NCBI GenBank assembly: GCA_934661135.1
Contig: CAKUJA010000101.1
Span: 1-7,128 of the forward strand
Length of the DNA: 7,128 nt
Direction: 5' to 3'
Origin: an uncultured Oscillospiraceae bacterium
GTDB taxonomy: Bacteria; Bacillota; Clostridia; Oscillospirales; Oscillospiraceae
The notes beneath the pieces were generated by a model that had not been told where the DNA came from, did no database searches, and worked only from the letters and a program-made list of their open reading frames with translations. The first letter of the stretch is position 1. Every line of letters starts with the position of its first letter. A program made the translations under genes and the position numbers. Of this stretch, positions 1-4,075 are shown in pieces.

Positions 1-553
1 TCAGGCGGCGGTACTGGCCGAACAGATAGCCGATCTCGCGGCCGCCAACGCCCATATCACCGGCGGGAACGTCGATATCCGGCCCGATGTAGCGGTACAG
101 TGCGGTCATGAAGCTCTGGCAGAAGCGCATAACTTCGGCGTCGGACTTGCCGGCAGGATCGAAGTCGGAGCCGCCCTTCGCGCCGCCCATGGGCAGGCCG
201 GTCAGGGAGTTCTTGAAGGTCTGCTCGAAGCCGAGGAACTTGATGATGCCTTCGTACACGTTCTTCTGGAAGCGCAGGCCGCCCTTGTACGGGCCGATCG
301 CGCCGTTGAACTGGCAGCGCCAGCCGCGGTTCGTATGATAGTTGCCGTTGTCATCCATCCAGCAGACGCGGAACGTGAACATCCGCTCCGGCTCGACCAT
401 GCGCTTGAGCAGGTCGACCTTCTCGTATTCGGGATGCGCGTCCATGATCGGGGACACGGAAGACAGAACTTCCTCCACAGTCTGGACGAATTCCGGCTCA
501 TTGGCATGGGTCTGCTTGACGTAGTCAATGACGCTTGCAACATATGCGTTCAT
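1..553 (-). CDS. gdhA: Glutamate dehydrogenase, N-terminal 184 residues (runs off the left edge)
   Basis: Reversible reductive amination of 2-oxoglutarate with ammonia to glutamate, a cytoplasmic hexamer of the Glu/Leu/Phe/Val dehydrogenase family. The visible part is the substrate-binding domain. Reading from the ATG at 551-553 it contains GPYKGGLRF (K90), QTFKNSL (K114), PMGGAKGGSDFDP (K126, the catalytic lysine) and PAGDMGVGGREIG (D166). These correspond, shifted by one, to K89, K113, K125 and D165 of the Clostridium symbiosum enzyme, which the whole segment resembles closely. The Rossmann domain lies outside the window, so NAD versus NADP preference cannot be judged. The start is supported by a GAGGAGG ribosome binding site about 7 nt upstream and by the N-terminus matching the family. 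The gene lies downstream of serC-serA on the same strand but has its own promoter at 608-636. Its product would regenerate the glutamate that SerC consumes. Confidence 0.97.
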   Translation of the reverse strand, partial: MNAYVASVIDYVKQTHANEPEFVQTVEEVLSSVSPIMDAHPEYEKVDLLKRMVEPERMFTFRVCWMDDNGNYHTNRGWRCQFNGAIGPYKGGLRFQKNVYEGIIKFLGFEQTFKNSLTGLPMGGAKGGSDFDPAGKSDAEVMRFCQSFMTALYRYIGPDIDVPAGDMGVGGREIGYLFGQYRRL

Positions 554-573
554 AGTTAACTCCTCCTCAAAGT

Positions 574-586
574 TTGACCAAATTTA
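574..586 (-). promoter_or_regulatory. Leader motif TAAATTTGGTCAA shared with serC
   Basis: On the minus strand the gdhA leader holds TAAATTTGGTCAA, starting 21 nt after the -10 and ending 20 nt before the ATG. The serC leader has TAAATCTGGTCAA at 23 nt and 22 nt respectively. The core TTGGTCAA is a small palindrome (TTG-GT-CAA), which could be an operator half or full site, or an RNA-level element. No known box was recognised. Function is inference. Confidence 0.4.
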
Positions 587-607
587 CCAGTCGTTGATGC
601 TATCGCT

Positions 608-636
608 ATGGTACACCACCACCGGGTGGAAATCAA
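608..636 (-). promoter_or_regulatory. gdhA promoter, sigma-A type
   Basis: Minus strand -35 TTGATT (631-636), a 17-nt spacer and -10 TACCAT (608-613). The sequence upstream of the -35 is strongly AT-rich (about 637-710), like an UP element. Transcription would start near position 601, giving a leader of about 48 nt that contains the shared motif at 574-586. The spacer carries a perfect 11-bp palindrome, CCACC-C-GGTGG (619-629), placed where a bound repressor would block polymerase. The -10 is weak (TACCAT), so the promoter may need an activator. Confidence 0.65.
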
Positions 637-746
637 GAGGTAATCTTAAAAAATATATAGAAATTATATAATATCACATAGAAAGACCGTATCATTTTTG
701 TATAATTTGCAAGTTTTCCTGCGCAATACCCAAACGCGTCCCCCTC

Positions 747-1658
747 TTATGCCTGAAATGTTGCAATAATGTCAACGATCTCCGCGCCGATACGCTTCTG
801 TGCCTCCACGGTCGCCGCGCCGATGTGCGGCGTGCAGGAAACCATCGGGTGCGAATAGAGCGCCTTGTTCGTCGCCGGCTCGTCGGCATACACGTCAAGG
901 CCGGCCGCACGCACCTTGCCGCTCTCCAGACCGGCCAACAGCGCCGCCTCGTCGACGTTCGTGCCGCGCGACGTGTTGATGATGACCACGCCGTCCTTCA
1001 TCTTCGCAATCCGTTCCGCGTTAATCAGCGCGCCGCCGTCAACCGCCGGTGCGTGCACCGAAATGAAGTCGGACTTCGCCAGCAGCTCGTCCATCTCCAC
1101 ATACGGAATGCCCAGCTTTTCCTCAATCCCTGGGATGTGGAAAATATCAAACGCGATGACGTCCATGCCGATCGCCTTCGCCATCACGCCGAGATGCTGC
1201 CCGATCCGGCCGAAGCCGACGATGCCGAGCGTCTTGCCGCGCAGCTCAATGCCCTTGCCGTATGCCTTCTTTTCCCACTTGTCCTCGCGCATCGTGTGAC
1301 CCGCGATCGACAGATACCGTGCGCAGGAGAACATATGTCCCAGCGCCAGCTCCGCGACAGACTCGCTCGAAGCCCTCGGTGTGTTCTTCACAGTGATGCC
1401 GTGCTCCTCGGCGTACTTCACGTCGATGTTGTCCACGCCGACGCCGCCGCGGATGATGAGCTTCAGCTTGCCGCCCGCAGCCTCATCGATGTGCTTTGCG
1501 CGCACCTTTGTTTTCGAGCGCACCACAACCACGTCAAATTCCCGCAACGCAGCGCCGAGCTGATCCGGCTCGTAGAACTGCTCTACCACCTCATGTCCGG
1601 CCTCGCGCAGCTTGGCCATCGCCTGCTTGTCCATTCCATCGGTAACGAGAATACGCAT
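747..1658 (-). CDS. serA: D-3-phosphoglycerate dehydrogenase, short form without ACT domain
   Basis: Oxidises 3-phosphoglycerate to 3-phosphohydroxypyruvate with NAD, the first step of serine synthesis, in the cytoplasm. The 303-residue protein is a D-isomer 2-hydroxyacid dehydrogenase: substrate-domain motif GGVGVDNID at 71-79, Rossmann motif GFGRIG at 148-153, and the catalytic trio R231 (NTSRGTNVDE), E260 (DVYADEP) and H278 (TPHIGAAT). It ends just after the catalytic domain, so the ACT domain that gives serine feedback inhibition in the long enzymes is absent; this matches the short type III phosphoglycerate dehydrogenases. The ATG at 1656-1658 has an AAGGAGA ribosome binding site. It follows serC by 65 nt on the same strand, with a hairpin between them. 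Alone the fold could be another 2-hydroxyacid dehydrogenase; the serC neighbour makes SerA much the best call. No clear terminator is seen in the 193 nt between its stop and gdhA. Confidence 0.93.
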   Translation of the reverse strand: MRILVTDGMDKQAMAKLREAGHEVVEQFYEPDQLGAALREFDVVVVRSKTKVRAKHIDEAAGGKLKLIIRGGVGVDNIDVKYAEEHGITVKNTPRASSESVAELALGHMFSCARYLSIAGHTMREDKWEKKAYGKGIELRGKTLGIVGFGRIGQHLGVMAKAIGMDVIAFDIFHIPGIEEKLGIPYVEMDELLAKSDFISVHAPAVDGGALINAERIAKMKDGVVIINTSRGTNVDEAALLAGLESGKVRAAGLDVYADEPATNKALYSHPMVSCTPHIGAATVEAQKRIGAEIVDIIATFQA

Positions 1659-1687
1659 ACTATAATCTCCTTATTTAATAGATGTAG

Positions 1688-1717
1688 AACAAGGCGCGAC
1701 CTGCGCCGCGCCCTGTT
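1688..1717 (-). other. Hairpin in the serC-serA intercistronic gap
   Basis: An 11-bp inverted repeat (1688-1698 against 1707-1717, one mismatch, 8-nt loop) begins 6 nt after the serC stop codon and ends 29 nt before the serA start. No T-run follows it on the minus strand, so it is unlikely to be a strong terminator. It may protect the serC part of the mRNA from 3' exonucleases or lower serA expression relative to serC. Confidence 0.55.
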
Positions 1718-1723
1718 GGGTTG

Positions 1724-2812
1724 TTACTTGTTATAGTTCGCCTCGAAGTCCTTCAGGAACTTCGCCAGCGCTTCCACGCCTTCCTTCGGCATCGCGTTGT
1801 AGATCGATGCGCGCAGACCGCCGACAGACTTGTGGCCCTTCAAGTTGTCATATCCGGCCTTCTTCGTCGCCGCGACAACCTCCGCGTCCAGTTCCTTGCT
1901 CTCCGTCACAAACGGAATGTTCATCAAGCTGCGGAACTCCGGCTCCACGGTGCCCTTGAACATCTTCGAGCTGTCGAGGAAGTCATAGAACACCTTCGCC
2001 TTGTCGAGATTCCGCTTGTGCATCTCCTCCAGACCGCCGATGCTCTTGAGATACTTAAACACCTTGCCGCAGCAGTAGATCGCCCAGCAGTTCGGCGTAT
2101 TATACATCGATCCTGCGCCCGCGTGTGTGCTGTACTGGAGATAGATCGGCAGATCGGTCAGATCGTCGCGGATCAAATCCTCGCGGATGATGCACACCAC
2201 CATACCGGCCGGGCCAACGTTCTTCTGCACGCCCGCGTAGATCATGCCGTAGTCGCTCACGTTGCACGGCTGCGACAGGAACATTGAGCTCTGGTCAGAC
2301 ACCAGCACGTGCCCCTTTGTGTTCGGCAGCTTGTTCCAGGTCACGCCGTGGATTGTCTCGTTCTCGCAGATATAGACGTAGTCCGTATCCTCGGGAATAT
2401 CGAGGTCAGAGCAGTCCGGCACATACGTATAGTTCTTGTCCTTGCTTGACGCGGCGACAATCACCTCGCCAACCTTCTTGGCCTCTGCGATTGCCTTTTT
2501 CGACCACGCGCCGGTCTCAATATAAACCGCCTTGCCGTTCTTCATCAAATTCATCGGAATCATCGAGAACTGCAACGTGGCGCCGCCCTGAATAAACAGC
2601 ACCTTGTAGTTGTCAGGGATGCCCATCAAATCGCGTAGATCCTGCTCCGCCTCGTCGATAATCTGCTGGAACACCGGTGAGCGGTGGCTCATCTCCATGA
2701 CGCACATCCCGCTCCCGCGGTAGTTCATCATCTCATCGCGAATTTCCTCAAGCACAGGTTCCGGCATCATGGCCGGGCCGGCGGAAAAATTAAAGGTACG
2801 TCCGTATTTCAT
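1724..2812 (-). CDS. serC: Phosphoserine aminotransferase
   Basis: PLP enzyme that transfers the amino group of glutamate to 3-phosphohydroxypyruvate, giving phosphoserine and 2-oxoglutarate; the second step of serine synthesis. The 362-residue length equals the usual size. Family signatures are the N-terminal NFSAGP (8-13), EMSHRS (40-45, substrate-phosphate arginine R44), QGGAT (75-79, PLP phosphate contact), the PLP-aspartate region VSDQSS with D173, and the Schiff-base lysine K197 in YAGVQKNVGPAG. R334 in the GGLRAS stretch is also typical. Position 174 is Gln where Bacillus subtilis and Escherichia coli SerC have Met or Phe; this should not affect the assignment. The ATG at 2810-2812 has a GGGAGG ribosome binding site at 2823-2828. 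It is the first gene of a serC-serA operon with its own promoter at 2871-2899. The phosphatase SerB, needed for the last step, is not in the window. Confidence 0.97.
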   Translation of the reverse strand: MKYGRTFNFSAGPAMMPEPVLEEIRDEMMNYRGSGMCVMEMSHRSPVFQQIIDEAEQDLRDLMGIPDNYKVLFIQGGATLQFSMIPMNLMKNGKAVYIETGAWSKKAIAEAKKVGEVIVAASSKDKNYTYVPDCSDLDIPEDTDYVYICENETIHGVTWNKLPNTKGHVLVSDQSSMFLSQPCNVSDYGMIYAGVQKNVGPAGMVVCIIREDLIRDDLTDLPIYLQYSTHAGAGSMYNTPNCWAIYCCGKVFKYLKSIGGLEEMHKRNLDKAKVFYDFLDSSKMFKGTVEPEFRSLMNIPFVTESKELDAEVVAATKKAGYDNLKGHKSVGGLRASIYNAMPKEGVEALAKFLKDFEANYNK

Positions 2813-2834
2813 AGTAGTATAGCCTCCCGAAAAA

Positions 2835-2847
2835 TTGACCAGATTTA
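2835..2847 (-). promoter_or_regulatory. Leader motif TAAATCTGGTCAA shared with gdhA
   Basis: Minus strand TAAATCTGGTCAA lies in the serC leader and differs from the gdhA leader motif at 574-586 at only one of 13 positions. Its spacing to the -10 (23 nt) and to the ATG (22 nt) is within 2 nt of the gdhA arrangement, while most of the surrounding leader is unrelated. Candidate common regulatory site; the binding factor is unknown. Confidence 0.4.
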
Positions 2848-2870
2848 TGCAGGATATTTGCTCTGGTTTC

Positions 2871-2899
2871 AGTATATACCACCAATTTCAAAGAATCAA
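2871..2899 (-). promoter_or_regulatory. serC-serA promoter, sigma-A type
   Basis: Minus strand -35 TTGATT (2894-2899), 17-nt spacer, -10 TATACT (2871-2876). The -35 is identical to that of gdhA, and both promoters have GGTGGT shortly before the -10. Transcription would start near 2864, giving a leader of about 50 nt. The site sits after the terminator at 2941-2983, so serC is insulated from spoIIID. Confidence 0.7.
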
Positions 2900-2940
2900 C
2901 CACTTTCAGAAAAATATTTTTCCTTCCTAAAAAAAAATAA

Positions 2941-2983
2941 GTATATAAAACAAGGCCGCAATCCGCGAGCGCGGACAGCGGCC
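2941..2983 (-). terminator. Intrinsic terminator between spoIIID and serC
   Basis: On the minus strand an outer 6-bp stem GGCCGC/GCGGCC (2978-2983 with 2954-2959) and an inner stem TCCGC/GCGGA with a 4-nt loop are separated by a 2x2 internal loop. They are followed by the U-rich tract TTGTTTTATATAC. A further run of eight to nine Ts lies just downstream (about 2930-2939). It ends either the spoIIID transcript, 88 nt after the stop codon, or a small RNA started from 3031-3059. Confidence 0.8.
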
Positions 2984-3024
2984 AATCCCTACAAGCGTTC
3001 TTGTCGTTCTCTTTCAATCAGGCT
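2945..3024 (-). ncRNA. Candidate small RNA of about 80 nt
   Basis: Between spoIIID and serC there is a promoter-like site (3031-3059) and, about 40 nt after the predicted start, the terminator hairpin at 2954-2983. The RNA between them would carry a 5-bp hairpin ACAAG-AACG-CTTGT (2991-3004), then the terminator. No convincing ribosome binding site or short ORF is seen; the only open frame starts at a TTG and runs straight through the terminator. It does not look like 6S RNA, SRP RNA, tmRNA or a tRNA. The alternative is that this is just the 3' untranslated region of spoIIID. Confidence 0.3.
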
Positions 3025-3030
3025 GCTTTT

Positions 3031-3059
3031 AGTATAGTGAATATTGTCCAAAAAAGCAA
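3031..3059 (-). promoter_or_regulatory. Possible promoter just after spoIIID
   Basis: Minus strand TTGCTT (3054-3059), 17-nt spacer, TATACT (3031-3036). The -10 is good and the spacing ideal, while the -35 matches only its TTG. It would start transcription near 3024, only 48 nt after the spoIIID stop codon and ahead of a terminator, which is why a small RNA is suspected. Confidence 0.4.
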
Positions 3060-3071
3060 GTCCAAATTTGT

Positions 3072-3347
3072 CTACAATTCCGATTTCCCTTTTTGTTCGC
3101 GCCTTACCTGATATTTTTCCTTTGTTGCGTTGCCGCCACGGATGTGGCGTTCGGCCTTGTTCTGCTCCAAAATATGTTTGACCTGTAACCACAGCGACCG
3201 GTTGCACCCCGGCAGCCGCTCCGAAAGGTCCTTATGTACCGTCGACTTTGACACGCCAAACTTTCCTGCGGCCTCGCGGATGGTGCACACGTGCTCCACG
3301 AGATAGACCGCAATCTCCTCTGCTCTGCGTTCAAGATCCTCTCTCAT
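3072..3347 (-). CDS. spoIIID: Sporulation transcription regulator SpoIIID
   Basis: Small DNA-binding protein of the sporulating mother cell; in Bacillus subtilis it activates or represses many sigma-E genes and helps switch to sigma-K. The 91-residue product matches the family along its whole length (93 in B. subtilis). Residues 22-45 form the helix-turn-helix, with the near-invariant GVSKSTVHKDLSERLP at 31-46. They are followed by a basic C-terminal segment HIRGGNATKEKY (68-79), where the family makes its second DNA contact. The start is the ATG at 3345-3347 because it gives the family N-terminus and is preceded by GGAGGTGA; an in-frame ATG at 3492-3494 would run back through the promoter. 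A sigma-E-like promoter lies directly upstream. The gene is single and divergent from ridA. Its presence implies an endospore-forming host. Confidence 0.95.
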   Translation of the reverse strand: MREDLERRAEEIAVYLVEHVCTIREAAGKFGVSKSTVHKDLSERLPGCNRSLWLQVKHILEQNKAERHIRGGNATKEKYQVRREQKGKSEL

Positions 3348-3351
3348 GTAG

Positions 3352-3359
3352 TCACCTCC
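3352..3359 (-). promoter_or_regulatory. spoIIID ribosome binding site
   Basis: GGAGGTGA on the minus strand, 4 nt before the ATG at 3345-3347. It is a near-perfect Shine-Dalgarno sequence and decides the start codon against the 49-residue longer reading frame. Confidence 0.85.
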
Positions 3360-3378
3360 AAGCTGTGACTGCTGGTGG

Positions 3379-3407
3379 ATCATATGCCCGCCCGGTTGGA
3401 AATATGC
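3379..3407 (-). promoter_or_regulatory. Sigma-E-type promoter of spoIIID
   Basis: Minus strand -35 GCATATT (3401-3407), 14-nt spacer (3387-3400) and -10 CATATGAT (3379-3386). The B. subtilis sigma-E consensus is KMATATT, about 14 nt, then CATACAHT; here the -35 is a full match and the -10 matches 6 of 8. It would give a leader of about 25 nt ending in the strong ribosome binding site. spoIIID of B. subtilis is itself a sigma-E gene. A GC-only palindrome, GCGCGC-C-GCGCGC (3406-3418), touches the -35. Confidence 0.75.
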
Positions 3408-3468
3408 GCGCCGCGCGCCCGATTTCAGCAAAACTCCAGAATTATTCCCAAACTTGCGCAAAAAGCGC

Positions 3469-3513
3469 GCGGTTACGATTGTTTTCCGATTCACGCCGGA
3501 CTATCGTAACCGC
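3469..3513. repeat. 11-bp perfect inverted repeat in the spoIIID-ridA gap
   Basis: GCGGTTACGAT (3469-3479) and ATCGTAACCGC (3503-3513) are perfect complements around a 23-nt centre, which itself has a 4-bp stem TCCG/CGGA. On the minus strand a run of five Ts follows 4 nt after the stem, so it could stop leftward transcription, but no leftward gene lies upstream of it. It may otherwise be a binding site for a dimeric regulator between the divergent genes. Confidence 0.6.
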
Positions 3514-3561
3514 TGAATGAGAACGGAACTGGCTTCACAAAAATCCGGTTTCCCAAAATAC

Positions 3562-3583
3562 CTTTTCCAAGCTCTCGGAAAAG
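3562..3583. repeat. 7-bp inverted repeat just upstream of the ridA -35
   Basis: CTTTTCC (3562-3568) and GGAAAAG (3577-3583) are perfect complements with an 8-nt centre. The repeat ends 3 nt before the ridA -35 hexamer, where an activator or repressor could bind. The short AT-rich arms make chance quite possible. Confidence 0.35.
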
Positions 3584-3586
3584 CAA

Positions 3587-3615
3587 TTTACTTTCCCCCT
3601 CCCATGTGCTATCAT
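3587..3615 (+). promoter_or_regulatory. ridA promoter, sigma-A type
   Basis: TTTACT (3587-3592), 17-nt spacer, TATCAT (3610-3615). The -10 matches 5 of 6 and the -35 4 of 6. Transcription would start near 3622, about 20 nt before the ridA ATG and just ahead of its ribosome binding site. Confidence 0.55.
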
Positions 3616-3642
3616 AAAGAAAAAACATCGGAGGATTCTGCC

Positions 3643-4011
3643 ATGAACGTCATCAACACCCAAAATGCCCCCGCCGCCATCGGCCCTTATTCGCAGGCCT
3701 ATGAAGTAAACGGCCTTGTATTCACCTCCGGCCAGATTCCGGTCAACCCCGCCACAGGCGACGTCCCCTCCGGCATTGAAGCGCAGGCCAACCAGAGCTG
3801 TGCCAATGTCAAGGCCGTCCTTGAAGCCGCCGGCAGCGACCTGACCAAGGTGTTCAAAACCACCTGCTTCCTCGCCGACATGGCCGACTTTGCCGCCTTC
3901 AACGCGGTCTATGCCAACTACTTCACCTCCAAACCTGCCCGGAGCTGTGTCGCCGTCCGCGACCTTCCCAAGGGCGTCCTCTGCGAGATTGAAGCCATCG
4001 CTGCCAAATAA
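3643..4011 (+). CDS. ridA: Enamine/imine deaminase RidA (YjgF/YER057c/UK114 family)
   Basis: Cytoplasmic trimeric enzyme that hydrolyses reactive enamines and imines such as 2-aminoacrylate, by-products of PLP-dependent serine and threonine dehydratases, releasing ammonia. The 122-residue protein aligns along its whole length with Escherichia coli RidA (128): NAPAAIGPYSQ at 8-18, TSGQIPVNPATG at 28-39, KPARSCV at 97-103 and EIEAIA at 115-120. Conserved active-site residues are Y16, S29, N87, R100, C102 and E115; R100 corresponds to the essential R105. The loop before PARSC is four residues shorter than in E. coli. The ATG at 3643 is chosen because GGAGG (3630-3634) precedes it by 8 nt and the N-terminus matches the family; the in-frame ATG at 3517 would lie upstream of the promoter. 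It is a single-gene unit ended by the hairpin at 4029-4063. A role in protecting serine metabolism is family knowledge, not shown here. Confidence 0.96.
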   Translation: MNVINTQNAPAAIGPYSQAYEVNGLVFTSGQIPVNPATGDVPSGIEAQANQSCANVKAVLEAAGSDLTKVFKTTCFLADMADFAAFNAVYANYFTSKPARSCVAVRDLPKGVLCEIEAIAAK

Positions 4012-4028
4012 AAAGAAAGAAAGCAGAC

Positions 4029-4063
4029 AGCACCACATCATCCCCATGTGATGTGGTGCTTTT
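4029..4063 (+). terminator. Terminator hairpin after ridA, abutting the next start codon
   Basis: A perfect 12-bp stem AGCACCACATCA/TGATGTGGTGCT (4029-4040 with 4049-4060), an 8-nt loop and a short T-tract (4060-4063), 17 nt after the ridA stop. The downstream ATG lies only 12 nt after the T-tract, so the hairpin sits wholly in what would be the leader of the next gene. The T-tract is short (four), so readthrough is likely to be substantial. Confidence 0.7.
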
Positions 4064-4075
4064 AGAGAGAAAAAA

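Noticed and set aside
574..586. T-box antitermination leader, because of TGGT in the gdhA and serC leaders
   Set aside because: Only TGGT of the T-box core is present, the leaders are under 60 nt, and no terminator or specifier loop exists.
663..691. A second, upstream gdhA promoter around the TATAAT at 663-668 (minus strand)
   Set aside because: No acceptable -35 at 16-18 nt spacing; the AT-rich tract is better explained as an upstream element of the promoter at 608-636.
825..1736. A 303-codon open frame on the plus strand
   Set aside because: It lies antisense to serA, whose catalytic motifs are complete; the translation is rich in Arg, His and Leu with no recognisable domain, as expected of a shadow in GC-rich DNA.
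1721..2287. A 188-codon plus-strand open frame
   Set aside because: Antisense to serC, compositionally biased, with no domain and no supported ribosome binding site.
2790..3017. A 75-codon small minus-strand ORF starting at TTG
   Set aside because: It reads through the terminator hairpin and its T-tract, lacks a ribosome binding site, and overlaps the serC promoter and start.
3348..3494. A 49-residue N-terminal extension of SpoIIID from the ATG at 3494
   Set aside because: The extension runs through the sigma-E-like promoter, has no family similarity, and the internal ATG has a near-perfect ribosome binding site.
3517..3642. A 42-residue N-terminal extension of RidA
   Set aside because: It would begin upstream of the predicted promoter, and the RidA family starts at the ATG at 3643 behind GGAGG.
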